Positions 1 to 6,982 of a DNA stretch of 10,893 nucleotides are shown here, piece by piece (position 1 is the stretch's first letter; every line of letters starts with the position of its first letter). The DNA is taken from assembly GCA_029256365.1 (NCBI GenBank), contig JAQSYB010000044.1, forward strand, positions 1 through 10,893. Reading direction: 5' to 3'. Under the pieces are notes generated by a model. That model ran no database searches. It was given only the letters and a program-made list of their open reading frames with translations, and was not told the origin of the DNA. The DNA comes from Clostridia bacterium (GTDB lineage: Bacteria > Bacillota > Clostridia > Lutisporales > Lutisporaceae). Position numbers and translations under genes: made by a program.

Positions 1-9
1 TATGTAATA

Positions 10-38
10 TTGACAATATCAGTAGGGAATTATAGAAT
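10..38 (+). promoter_or_regulatory. Candidate sigma-A promoter upstream of tilS
   Basis: A perfect TTGACA -35 box (10-15) is followed after 17 bases by TAGAAT (33-38), a good match to the vegetative consensus. Transcription would begin near 45 and leave a leader of about 95 bases before tilS. Nothing coding was seen in 39-140. The call rests on motif match and spacing only, and AT-rich DNA gives false -10 boxes easily, but the intact -35 box makes this a strong candidate. Confidence 0.55.
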
Positions 39-140
39 TTGATTTAGGAATAACAAAAGGATTACTTTCCAGATTTATCTAGTCTAAAACCTGGTCTGCC
101 ATTTTATTGTTCCTTATATTGTAATTTAAGGCAGGGTTTT

Positions 141-1586
141 ATGAAATATTTTATGGACATTGTAAAATCTACAATTGAAAAGCATAATATGTTAAGAAGT
201 GGAGACACAGTAATCGTCGGAGTTTCTGGAGGAGCGGATTCCTTGTGTCTTCTTCATGTGCTTAAAACCTTGCAAAATGAGATGGATATCAAACTTTTTG
301 CAGTTCATCTCAATCATATGTTTAGAGGCATAGATGCAGAGAAAGACGCTGAATTTGTAGAGCATATTTGTAAAGAATGGAATATACCTTGCAGAATTGA
401 AACCTTTGATGTGCCTGCCTATGCGAAACAGCAGGGACTTTCACCGGAGGAAGCGGGAAGGGAAATACGCTACAAGCTATTCAGAGAGTCAAAGGAAAAA
501 ATGAAAGCAAACAAAATAGCGGTAGCACAGAATTCTAATGATAATGTAGAAACCCTCCTTATGCGTATTATAAGAGGTACAGGCATAGAAGGCTTAAAGG
601 GAATAGATGCAGTGCGAGAGGATATCATAAGACCATTGTTGGACATTGACAGGAGTAGCATAGAAGCCTACTGCAGAGAAAATCATCTTGAACCCAGGGT
701 AGATAAAACAAATCTACAGCCAATCTATATTAGGAATAAAATTAGACTTGAGCTCCTTCCTTATTTGAAGGAAAACTTTAACCCGAATCTAAATGAAGCC
801 ATGACGAGGATGGCGCAGGTAGTACGGGAAGAAAATGAATATCTAGACCAGCAGACGGAAGCACATTTAAACAAAATTGGAATATTGCAAGAGAACAGCA
901 TAAGGATTGAAACAGAAAGCCTAAAGCAGCTGCATCCCGCTATGCAAAAGAGATTGCTGCGTAAAGCGGTGGAAAAGCTTGCAATAAGCTTAAATGGCTT
1001 TGAATACAAACATTTTCAAGGAATGATAGCACTTCTTGAAAAGAGCACAGGGGCAGCTATTATGCTGCCAAAAGAATTAAAAGCATACATATCATATCAA
1101 AATTTAATTATAAGCAAAAAGATTGAGAAGCCTGATAAAAAGTGTTATTATAAGTTAAAATATGATTATGATAACGATATTGATGGGTTCGATGTATGCA
1201 TAAGCATAAAGCGCATGGAAAGAAATGAAATGTCTTCAGCTCTCAAGAGTTCCAACACCGTATATCTGGACGCCGATAGGATAACGCATGAGTTGGTACT
1301 TAGAAATAGAGAGATGGGAGACATTATTTCTCCTATAGGCATGAAGGGCAGCAAAAAGCTGAAAGATTATTTTATAGACAAAAAAATACCGAAGGATCAG
1401 CGTGATCAAGTATTGCTGTTGGCAGATGGCAATGAAATTGTATGGATATTGGGCAGTATTATCAATGAGAAATATAAGATTACACCAAACACACAAAAAG
1501 TGATAGGAATTAGCTGTAATAATTGCGGCATTTTACAGAATAATATTAATAGTACGAAGGAGGACGCAACATGCAAAACGATATAA
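141..1586 (+). CDS. tilS: tRNA(Ile)-lysidine synthetase TilS
   Basis: This cytoplasmic enzyme uses ATP to attach lysine to C34 of tRNA-Ile(CAU), so that the anticodon reads AUA instead of AUG. The 481 residues are full length for the family. The ATP pyrophosphatase loop SGGADS is at 29-34, in an N-terminal domain of about 215 residues. The motif NDNVET (133-138) follows, then RGTGIEGL. A middle substrate-binding region and a C-terminal TilS domain (about 385-460, beginning near LRNREMGD) complete it. The ATG at 141 is preceded by a modest AAGGCAGGG (128-136); a second ATG at 153 is less well placed. The family's usual His before the ND(N/D)xET motif is Gln130 here. The last 16 bases overlap hpt, so the two are probably co-transcribed and translationally coupled. 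Confidence 0.95.
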   Translation: MKYFMDIVKSTIEKHNMLRSGDTVIVGVSGGADSLCLLHVLKTLQNEMDIKLFAVHLNHMFRGIDAEKDAEFVEHICKEWNIPCRIETFDVPAYAKQQGLSPEEAGREIRYKLFRESKEKMKANKIAVAQNSNDNVETLLMRIIRGTGIEGLKGIDAVREDIIRPLLDIDRSSIEAYCRENHLEPRVDKTNLQPIYIRNKIRLELLPYLKENFNPNLNEAMTRMAQVVREENEYLDQQTEAHLNKIGILQENSIRIETESLKQLHPAMQKRLLRKAVEKLAISLNGFEYKHFQGMIALLEKSTGAAIMLPKELKAYISYQNLIISKKIEKPDKKCYYKLKYDYDNDIDGFDVCISIKRMERNEMSSALKSSNTVYLDADRITHELVLRNREMGDIISPIGMKGSKKLKDYFIDKKIPKDQRDQVLLLADGNEIVWILGSIINEKYKITPNTQKVIGISCNNCGILQNNINSTKEDATCKTI

Positions 1587-2110
1587 AAGAAATACTCATA
1601 TCAGAAGAGCAAATTAAAGCGAAAACAAAGGAATTGGGAGAAGAAATTACGAAATGTTATAAGGGAAAAGACTTGGTTATAGTAGGGGTGCTGAAGGGAT
1701 GTATCGTATTCCTATCCGATTTGATTAGAGAGATAAACCTGCCACTGACTATGGATTTCATGGTAGTATCCAGCTATGGACACGCAACAAAGTCTTCAGG
1801 AGTGGTAAGAATCATTAAGGATCTTGAGAAGGATATCCAGGGTAAGGATGTTCTGATTGTTGAGGATATTGTGGATTCAGGCCTAACCCTTAGCTACTTA
1901 ATGGAATACTTAAAATCAAGAAATGCAAATAGCGTAAAAGTATGCAGTTTATTAGATAAGCCTGAGAGAAGAAAATCACAAGTTGAGATAGACTTTGTAG
2001 GCTTCCAAATACCTGATGAATTTGTTATCGGATATGGTTTGGATTATGCAGAGGTTTATAGAAATCTTCCTTTTGTAGGCATTTTAAAGCCAGAGGTATA
2101 TACAAAGTAA
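1571..2110 (+). CDS. hpt: Hypoxanthine phosphoribosyltransferase
   Basis: This purine-salvage enzyme joins hypoxanthine (often also guanine) to PRPP to give IMP or GMP in the cytosol. The 179-residue length is typical of bacterial HPRT. The PRPP-binding signature VEDIVDSGLT is at 97-106, with the acidic pair E98-D99. The family segment MDFMVVSSYG lies upstream of it, and the C-terminal part contains the DEFVIGYGLDY stretch seen in HPRTs. The ATG at 1571 has a strong AAGGAGG (1557-1563) seven bases upstream and lies inside the 3' end of tilS. The tilS-hpt-ftsH order is widely conserved in Firmicutes and supports the assignment. The signature Thr is Ser103 (DSG for DTG), which is common in this family. 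Confidence 0.95.
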   Translation: MQNDIKEILISEEQIKAKTKELGEEITKCYKGKDLVIVGVLKGCIVFLSDLIREINLPLTMDFMVVSSYGHATKSSGVVRIIKDLEKDIQGKDVLIVEDIVDSGLTLSYLMEYLKSRNANSVKVCSLLDKPERRKSQVEIDFVGFQIPDEFVIGYGLDYAEVYRNLPFVGILKPEVYTK

Positions 2111-2202
2111 AGGAACAGCGTAATAAGAAGTGCATTTAATACATATAATCTCTTGATAACTACAGGTAGACTATTTTGAATAATGTACAAGGCATTATAA
2201 AG

Positions 2203-2231
2203 TTGAGTTTTAAAAATTCCTGTGATAGAAT
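2203..2231 (+). promoter_or_regulatory. Candidate sigma-A promoter for ftsH
   Basis: TTGAGT (2203-2208), a 17-base spacer and TAGAAT (2226-2231) form a good vegetative promoter. It also has the extended -10 dinucleotide TG at 2223-2224. It sits about 75 bases before the ftsH start in the 198-base gap after hpt, which contains no other gene. No clear terminator was seen after hpt, so read-through from tilS-hpt into ftsH is also possible. Evidence is motif only. Confidence 0.55.
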
Positions 2232-2293
2232 AAATGTATTGCAGATTTATCCAGTAATTATTGTGTAAACGTAAAGCTCATGTAACATGCGCT

Positions 2294-2311
2294 AAAGGAG
2301 GGCTATGCTTG
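2294..2311 (+). promoter_or_regulatory. Ribosome binding site fixing the ftsH TTG start
   Basis: AAAGGAGGG (2294-2302) lies six bases before TTG at 2309-2311. An upstream in-frame TTG at 2261 has no Shine-Dalgarno and would add 16 residues unlike FtsH N-termini. The ATG at 2305 is out of frame. The resulting protein begins MKKFVRG, as expected for FtsH. Confidence 0.85.
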
Positions 2312-4117
2312 AAAAAATTCGTACGTGGAATTAGTTTTTATGCATTAATATTTATCATCATTATAATGTTTATTAGTTTTATCAATAATGTTGATTCAAA
2401 CAAAGAAAAGTTATCATATACAAACCTTATCAGTATGATAGAAAGTGGTAAAATCACTGAGATAACAGTCTCTGACTTAGGCGGAACTGCTACAGTAACA
2501 GGGAAAACTACAGCAGGGAAGAGTTTTGAGGCCATTGCCTATACAGAACAATTAACTGAAAGAGTTGATGATATTGTAAATGAAGGCAAACTGAACATGA
2601 AGATTGAGCAAAAAAATCAATCCTCTACATGGCTATCACTTATACCTACAGTCGGATTAATTATACTTCTACTTGTATTTTTCTTTATACTGACTCAGCA
2701 GACTCAAGGCGGAGGAAATAGAGTAATGTCCTTTGGCAAGAGTAAGGCAAAGCTGCACACCGATGACAAGAAAAAGATTACTTTTGCAGAGGTAGCAGGT
2801 GCGGATGAAGAAAAAGAAGAGCTAGGAGAAATCGTTGAATTCCTAAAAGCACCTAGAAGATTTATAGAGCTTGGAGCAAGAATACCAAAAGGAGTACTTT
2901 TGGTAGGGCCTCCAGGAACAGGTAAAACTTATTTGGCAAAGGCAGTTGCAGGTGAAGCAGATGTTCCATTCTTCTCCATAAGCGGTTCCGATTTTGTGGA
3001 AATGTTTGTTGGGGTAGGTGCTTCTAGAGTAAGAGATCTGTTTGAGCAAGCAAAGAAAAGCTCACCATGCATCATATTTATTGATGAAATTGATGCAGTT
3101 GGTCGTCAAAGAGGTGCTGGCTTAGGCGGTGGACATGATGAAAGAGAACAAACACTTAACCAGCTATTGGTTGAGATGGATGGCTTCAGTATAAATGAAG
3201 GTGTAATTATCATCGCAGCGACAAATAGACCAGACATACTTGATCCTGCATTATTAAGACCAGGTCGTTTTGATAGACAGATTATGGTTGGGATACCTGA
3301 TGTCAAGGCTAGAGAAGAAATCATAAAGATTCATGCAAAAAACAAGCCTCTTGCAGTTGGTGTAGAATTAGATGTATTGGCAAAGTCAACACCAGGCTTT
3401 ACACCTGCAGATCTTGAAAATGTAATGAATGAATCAGCACTTCTTGCTGCAAGAAAGAATAAGAGAAAAATAGAGCAAAAGGATATAGAAGAAGCTGTGA
3501 TCAGAGTTATCGCTGGACCAGAAAAGAAAAGCAAGGTTGTAAGTGAACAAGACAGAAAGCTTACTGCATACCATGAAGCGGGTCACGCAGTCATTCAAAA
3601 GCTTTTACCAAATGCAGATCCTGTACATCAAATATCAATTATACCAAGAGGCAGAGCAGGTGGATACACAATATCCCTTCCAAGACAGGATAAATTCTAT
3701 ATGTCTAAGTCAGAGCTAGAACAAGAAATTGTAAGCCTATTAGGCGGTAGAGTTGCAGAAAAGCTTGTGCTGAATGATATCAGCACTGGCGCTCAAAATG
3801 ATATTGAAAGATCTACAAACATTGCAAGAAAAATGATTACGCAATATGGTATGAGTGATGTATTTGGTCCAATCACCTTTGGAACAGATCATGATGAAGT
3901 ATTTATTGGCAGAGACTTAGCACGCAGCCGAAACTATAGTGAAGAAGTTGCGGCACTGATAGATAAAGAAATTAGAGCTGTGATTGATAAGGGATATAAC
4001 CAGACAGAACAGCTTCTAAAGGATAATATCAGTAAACTGCATGCAGTTGCAGAAGCGCTTCTTGAAAGAGAAAAGCTTGATGAAAAGGAATTTGAAGAAA
4101 TATTTGCAAATGCTTAA
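2309..4117 (+). CDS. ftsH: ATP-dependent zinc metalloprotease FtsH
   Basis: FtsH is a membrane-anchored hexameric AAA+ protease that degrades misassembled membrane proteins and selected regulators. From the TTG start the protein has 602 residues. A first membrane helix lies at about 8-26, an extracytoplasmic domain at about 27-107, and a second helix at about 108-130. The AAA domain follows: Walker A GPPGTGKT at 200-207, Walker B with DE at 259-260, then the second region of homology NRPDILDPALLRPGRFDR. The M41 peptidase has the zinc motif HEAGH at 422-426, with D498 in NDI as the likely third ligand. All catalytic motifs are intact. The C-terminal tail after the peptidase is short, at the small end of the family. 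The gene has its own promoter and an intrinsic terminator directly after it. Confidence 0.97.
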   Translation: MKKFVRGISFYALIFIIIIMFISFINNVDSNKEKLSYTNLISMIESGKITEITVSDLGGTATVTGKTTAGKSFEAIAYTEQLTERVDDIVNEGKLNMKIEQKNQSSTWLSLIPTVGLIILLLVFFFILTQQTQGGGNRVMSFGKSKAKLHTDDKKKITFAEVAGADEEKEELGEIVEFLKAPRRFIELGARIPKGVLLVGPPGTGKTYLAKAVAGEADVPFFSISGSDFVEMFVGVGASRVRDLFEQAKKSSPCIIFIDEIDAVGRQRGAGLGGGHDEREQTLNQLLVEMDGFSINEGVIIIAATNRPDILDPALLRPGRFDRQIMVGIPDVKAREEIIKIHAKNKPLAVGVELDVLAKSTPGFTPADLENVMNESALLAARKNKRKIEQKDIEEAVIRVIAGPEKKSKVVSEQDRKLTAYHEAGHAVIQKLLPNADPVHQISIIPRGRAGGYTISLPRQDKFYMSKSELEQEIVSLLGGRVAEKLVLNDISTGAQNDIERSTNIARKMITQYGMSDVFGPITFGTDHDEVFIGRDLARSRNYSEEVAALIDKEIRAVIDKGYNQTEQLLKDNISKLHAVAEALLEREKLDEKEFEEIFANA

Positions 4118-4127
4118 AATATAAAAT

Positions 4128-4150
4128 AAGACCGAAAGGTCTTTTTTTAT
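4128..4150 (+). terminator. Intrinsic terminator after ftsH
   Basis: A six-base-pair stem, AAGACC (4128-4133) with GGTCTT (4138-4143), closes a GAAA tetraloop of the stable GNRA type. It runs directly into seven Ts (4142-4148) and a T-rich tail. It starts 10 bases after the ftsH stop and separates ftsH from the thioesterase gene. Confidence 0.85.
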
Positions 4151-4183
4151 TTATTCCCATTTGCGAAGCAAAATAAAATCATT

Positions 4184-4212
4184 TTATTATTCCCCCCAAT
4201 TTTTGATATAAT
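4184..4212 (+). promoter_or_regulatory. Candidate promoter for the thioesterase gene
   Basis: A perfect TATAAT (4207-4212) carries the extended -10 TG at 4204-4205. A weak -35 candidate TTATTA (4184-4189) lies 17 bases upstream. Transcription would start near 4219, about 30 bases before the ATG at 4250. The ftsH terminator just upstream makes a separate promoter necessary, which supports the call. Confidence 0.6.
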
Positions 4213-4249
4213 AGTAATATGTGTGAATTTTGAAAAGAGGAGTGACACA

Positions 4250-4648
4250 ATGGATAGTAATTTAAAAATTGGTATGAAGGCAGAGATTGAGGTTGTAGTT
4301 GAGCAGCAGCACACAGCAATGGCTTTTGGCAGCGGAGGCGTCAAGGTGCTTGCTACTCCAATGATGATTGGATTAATGGAGAAGGCTGCATTGAAGGCTG
4401 TGGACGAGCATTTAGGGGAAGGCTTTGCTACGGTTGGTACCATGGTAAACATAAAGCATTTGACGGCTACGCCAGTAAATATGAAGGCAAGGGCTGTGGC
4501 AGTGTTAACAAAGATAGAGGGTAGAAAGCTAAGTTTTGATATAGAGGCCTATGATGAGATTGAAAAAATAGGTGAAGGCACCCATGAGAGATATATCATA
4601 GAAGTGGCTAAATTCCTTAAGCGAACTGAGAAAAAGGCAATAAAATAA
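4250..4648 (+). CDS. Hotdog-fold thioesterase of the FlK-like family
   Basis: The predicted protein is a 132-residue single-domain cytoplasmic acyl-CoA thioesterase of the hotdog fold. Thr36, Glu44 and His70 have exactly the spacing (8 and 26 residues) of the catalytic Thr42, Glu50 and His76 known in fluoroacetyl-CoA thioesterase FlK. They lie in similar surroundings: LATPMMIGLMEKAA on the central helix and GTMVNIKHLTATP on the following strand. The true substrate is unknown. FlK-like proteins are common in anaerobes that never meet fluoroacetate, so the fluoro-specific function should not be assumed. The start is the ATG at 4250, seven bases after AAAGAGGAG (4234-4242). An in-frame GTG at 4223 lacks a ribosome binding site. 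The gene lies between ftsH and a methylmalonyl-CoA operon but has its own promoter, so a link to that pathway is only suggestive. Confidence 0.85.
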   Translation: MDSNLKIGMKAEIEVVVEQQHTAMAFGSGGVKVLATPMMIGLMEKAALKAVDEHLGEGFATVGTMVNIKHLTATPVNMKARAVAVLTKIEGRKLSFDIEAYDEIEKIGEGTHERYIIEVAKFLKRTEKKAIK

Positions 4649-4666
4649 GGACTGCCAAAATGCACA

Positions 4667-4684
4667 TTGTTAAAAAATAAACAA
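4667..4684 (+). promoter_or_regulatory. Candidate Rex (NADH/NAD+ sensor) operator
   Basis: TTGTTAAAAAATAAACAA matches the clostridial Rex consensus TTGTTAANNNNTTAACAA at 13 of its 14 fixed positions; the mismatch is A4679. Rex represses fermentation and electron-disposal genes when NADH/NAD+ is low. That would fit a propionate-forming operon downstream. The site is about 180 bases before the mutase ATG, no convincing promoter overlaps it, and such AT-rich sequence can match by chance. Confidence 0.4.
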
Positions 4685-4690
4685 GAACTT

Positions 4691-4717
4691 CATATATCAA
4701 TGGACCAAACATATATG
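4691..4717. repeat. Short inverted repeat in the mutase leader
   Basis: CATATAT (4691-4697) and ATATATG (4711-4717) are perfect reverse complements around a 13-base centre. It may be an operator-like dyad just downstream of the Rex-like site, but in such AT-rich DNA a seven-base arm is weak evidence on its own. Confidence 0.3.
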
Positions 4718-4745
4718 GTAATATATTAATGAAAAGACGGAAAAC

Positions 4746-4838
4746 TTGCAATATTTTATAATTAATGAATGTTAAAATTCATATAGCGTGAAATAAACGA
4801 ATATAAATATTGCAATGAACTGCATTCATTAAAATGAA
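4746..4838 (+). repeat. Interleaved inverted repeats upstream of the mutase operon
   Basis: Two perfect inverted repeats are interleaved in the order A-B-A'-B'. A is TTGCAATATTT (4746-4756) with A' at 4805-4815 (11 bp). B is TTAATGAATG (4762-4771) with B' at 4823-4832 (10 bp). In RNA this order allows an H-type pseudoknot or two mutually exclusive folds. The TTCATT in B' (4825-4830) could also pair with AATGAA at 4814-4819 or 4833-4838, and B with ATTCAT at 4777-4782 (loop of six). As DNA, the arm centres lie about 60 bp apart, near six helical turns. Whether it acts as RNA, as an operator or not at all is unknown. Confidence 0.5.
4778..4807 (+). promoter_or_regulatory. Weak candidate promoter for the methylmalonyl-CoA operon
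   Basis: TTCATA (4778-4783), 18 bases and TATAAA (4802-4807) are a possible promoter inside the inverted-repeat region. An isolated TATAAT at 4757-4762 has no -35 box at a suitable distance. The operon must be transcribed from somewhere in 4649-4865 or by read-through from the thioesterase gene, after which no terminator was seen. The choice here is uncertain. Confidence 0.25.
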
Positions 4839-4865
4839 ATAAAGTGTTAGTTAAGGAGGGTAAAT

Positions 4866-6542
4866 ATGTTTGATAAGCAAAAAGCTGCAGAGATTAAAGC
4901 AGCTGCAGAAAAATGGGATAACGGAGTAAAATCAAAGCTCGAAAGACAACCAGAGAGAAAATTGACTTTTAGAACATCCTCAGGTATGGAAATAAAAAGA
5001 ATGTATACACCTGCTGATATTGAAGGCATGGATTTTAATGCAGACCTTTCAAATCCAGCACAATACCCTTATACAAGAGGCGTACAGCCTACAATGTACA
5101 GAGGTAGATTCTGGACTATGAGACAGTATGCAGGCTTTGCAACTGCCGAAGAGTCAAATAATAGATATAAATACTTACTAGAGCAGGGCCAAACAGGCTT
5201 AAGTGTAGCTTTTGACCTGCCAACACAGATTGGATATGATTCAGATCACGACTTATCAGAAGGTGAAGTAGGAAAAGTTGGGGTTGCAATAGATTCACTT
5301 AAGGATATGGAAACCTTATTTGACGGGATTCCGCTAGACAAGGTAACAACATCCATGACAATAAATGCTCCAGCTGCGGTATTGCTTGCAATGTATATTG
5401 CGGTTGCTGAAAAGCAGGGAGTTTCTGCTGAACAATTGTCAGGTACAATTCAAAATGACATATTGAAAGAATACATAGCAAGAGGTACTTATATATTCCC
5501 AGTGGTACCTTCCATGAGATTGATTACGAATATATTTGAATACTGCTCAAAGAGTGTTCCAAAGTGGAATACCATCTCTATTAGCGGTTATCACATCAGA
5601 GAAGCTGGTTCAACAGCAGCTCAAGAAGTTGCATTTACATTGGCTGACGGTATTGCCTATGTAGAGGCTGCTATCAAGGCAGGTTTGGATGTAGATGACT
5701 TTGCACCAAGATTATCATTCTTCTTCAATGCACACAATGACCTTCTAGAAGAGGTTTCAAAATATAGAGCAGCTAGAAGACTATGGGCTAAGATCATGAA
5801 GGAAAGATTCCAAGCTAAGGATCCAAAGTCAATGATGCTTCGTTTCCATACACAAACAGGCGGCTCTACATTAACTGCACAACAGCCTGATAACAATATC
5901 ATCAGAGTTACGATTCAAACTTTGGCGGCAGTAATGGGCGGAACACAATCCCTACATACAAATTCAAAGGATGAGGCATTGGCACTTCCAACTGAGGATG
6001 CAGTAAGAGTGGCATTAAGAACACAACAAATTGTGGCTTATGAAAGCGGCGTAACAGAAACAGTGGATCCATTAGCAGGCTCCTACTATGTTGAAGCGAT
6101 GACAAACGACATAGAAGCAAGAGCAATGGAATATATCAACAAAATTGATGACATCGGTGGTGCTGTAAAGGCTATCGAAAGAGGATATATACAGAAGGAA
6201 ATACAAGATAGTGCATACAAATATCAAATGGAAATCGAATCAAATGAGAGAATCGTTGTTGGTATGAACAAATTCCAAATTCAAGAGGGTTCACCAAAGG
6301 GACTGTTAAGAGTAGATCCTGCAGTTGGAGAGCTTCAAAAACAAAAGCTTGAGACTTTGAGAAATGAAAGAGACAACAACAAAGTAAATGCTGCATTGGA
6401 AGCATTGAAAAAGGCTGCGCAAACAGATGAAAATCTTATGCCATTTATAATTGATGCTGTTAGAACTTATGCTACTCTAGGAGAAATATGCGGAATTCTA
6501 AGAGAAGTATTTGGTGAGTATCAGCAGTCAGTAATACTATAA
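4866..6542 (+). CDS. Methylmalonyl-CoA mutase, catalytic (large) subunit of the split type
   Basis: This subunit interconverts succinyl-CoA and (R)-methylmalonyl-CoA by a radical rearrangement with adenosylcobalamin. The 558 residues hold only the substrate-binding TIM barrel; the B12 domain is in the next gene, as in archaeal and several Firmicutes mutases. Aligned by eye with the Propionibacterium enzyme, Y88, R206 and H243 correspond to Y89, R207 and H244, and R81 to R82. Retention of Tyr and Arg argues for methylmalonyl-CoA; isobutyryl-CoA mutase has Phe and Gln there. Family blocks YPYTRG, SVAFDLPTQIGYDSD, TIQNDILKEY, SISISGYH and TQSLHTNS are present. The ATG follows AAGGAGGG (4853-4860) by five bases. 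It is the first gene of an operon running to the right edge. Some annotations of split mutases call this subunit mcmA1. Confidence 0.95.
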   Translation: MFDKQKAAEIKAAAEKWDNGVKSKLERQPERKLTFRTSSGMEIKRMYTPADIEGMDFNADLSNPAQYPYTRGVQPTMYRGRFWTMRQYAGFATAEESNNRYKYLLEQGQTGLSVAFDLPTQIGYDSDHDLSEGEVGKVGVAIDSLKDMETLFDGIPLDKVTTSMTINAPAAVLLAMYIAVAEKQGVSAEQLSGTIQNDILKEYIARGTYIFPVVPSMRLITNIFEYCSKSVPKWNTISISGYHIREAGSTAAQEVAFTLADGIAYVEAAIKAGLDVDDFAPRLSFFFNAHNDLLEEVSKYRAARRLWAKIMKERFQAKDPKSMMLRFHTQTGGSTLTAQQPDNNIIRVTIQTLAAVMGGTQSLHTNSKDEALALPTEDAVRVALRTQQIVAYESGVTETVDPLAGSYYVEAMTNDIEARAMEYINKIDDIGGAVKAIERGYIQKEIQDSAYKYQMEIESNERIVVGMNKFQIQEGSPKGLLRVDPAVGELQKQKLETLRNERDNNKVNAALEALKKAAQTDENLMPFIIDAVRTYATLGEICGILREVFGEYQQSVIL

Positions 6543-6560
6543 AATCGCAAATATAAAATC

Positions 6561-6578
6561 AAGGAGGTAATCAAATTG
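6561..6578 (+). promoter_or_regulatory. Ribosome binding site fixing the TTG start of the B12 subunit
   Basis: A full AAGGAGGT (6561-6568) lies seven bases before TTG (6576-6578). The protein then begins MDRPIRVVVAKPGLDGHDRG, the normal N-terminus for this subunit, so the TTG is the start with high likelihood. Confidence 0.85.
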
Positions 6579-6971
6579 GATAGACCAATTAGAGTTGTTG
6601 TAGCAAAGCCAGGCCTTGACGGACATGATAGAGGAGCCAAGGTAGTAGCTAGAGCTTTAAGAGATGCAGGAATGGAAGTAATTTATACAGGTCTTAGACA
6701 AACACCAGAGCAGATAGTAGAGGCAGTGATACAAGAAGATGCTGATTGTCTTGCTATGAGCATACTTTCAGGCGCTCACAATCACCTTTTTCCAAAGGTA
6801 GTAAATATGCTTAAGGAAAGAGGCGTTGAGGATGTACTTGTAGTAGGTGGAGGGGTAATACCTGAGGATGATATTCCTGGACTTTTGGAAGCAGGCATCG
6901 CTGCAATATTTACACCTGGAACACCAACTTCCTTAACGATAGATTTCATTACGCAAAATATTAAAAAATAA
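6576..6971 (+). CDS. Methylmalonyl-CoA mutase, cobalamin-binding (small) subunit
   Basis: This 131-residue Rossmann-like domain binds adenosylcobalamin in the base-off/His-on mode and docks on the catalytic subunit encoded just upstream. The DxHxxG signature is D15-G16-H17-D18-R19-G20, where H17 is the lower axial cobalt ligand. SIL (62-64) with SGAH follows, and the glycine run GGG is at 91-93, completing the B12-binding motif set. The length matches free-standing B12 subunits of split mutases. It lies 33 bases after the large-subunit gene and 11 bases before meaB, so all three are surely co-expressed. Translation starts at TTG. Annotations of split mutases often use mcmA2 for it. Confidence 0.95.
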   Translation: MDRPIRVVVAKPGLDGHDRGAKVVARALRDAGMEVIYTGLRQTPEQIVEAVIQEDADCLAMSILSGAHNHLFPKVVNMLKERGVEDVLVVGGGVIPEDDIPGLLEAGIAAIFTPGTPTSLTIDFITQNIKK

Positions 6972-6982
6972 AAGGTGATAAT

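Noticed and set aside
90..136. CTGCC (96-100) pairing with GGCAG (130-134) to hide the tilS ribosome binding site
   Set aside because: Only five base pairs across a 29-base loop; not distinguishable from chance.
2144..2149. TATAAT soon after hpt as an alternative ftsH promoter
   Set aside because: The -35 region at a 17-base spacing is TAATAA. The promoter at 2203-2231 is clearly better.
4160..4172. Small dyad TTTGC-GAA-GCAAA after the ftsH terminator
   Set aside because: A five-base-pair stem without a proper T-tract in either direction is too weak to call as a second terminator.
4147..4452. 101-codon open frame on the minus strand over the start of the thioesterase gene
   Set aside because: It overlaps the promoter and 5' half of a well-supported + strand gene. 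Its translation is low-complexity and matches no family that I recognise. It is a shadow frame.
4636..4656. Terminator after the thioesterase gene (GGCA...TGCC)
   Set aside because: The arms are only four bases long around a 13-base loop, and no T-run follows.
4757..4762. Perfect TATAAT in the mutase leader
   Set aside because: No -35-like hexamer lies 16-19 bases upstream and there is no extended -10 TG, so it is not called as a promoter in AT-rich DNA.
4649..4865. Sigma-54 promoter or cobalamin riboswitch before the mutase gene
   Set aside because: TTGCA at 4746 has no GG at the -24 spacing. The leader is too short and lacks the B12-box type conserved sequence expected of a cobalamin riboswitch.
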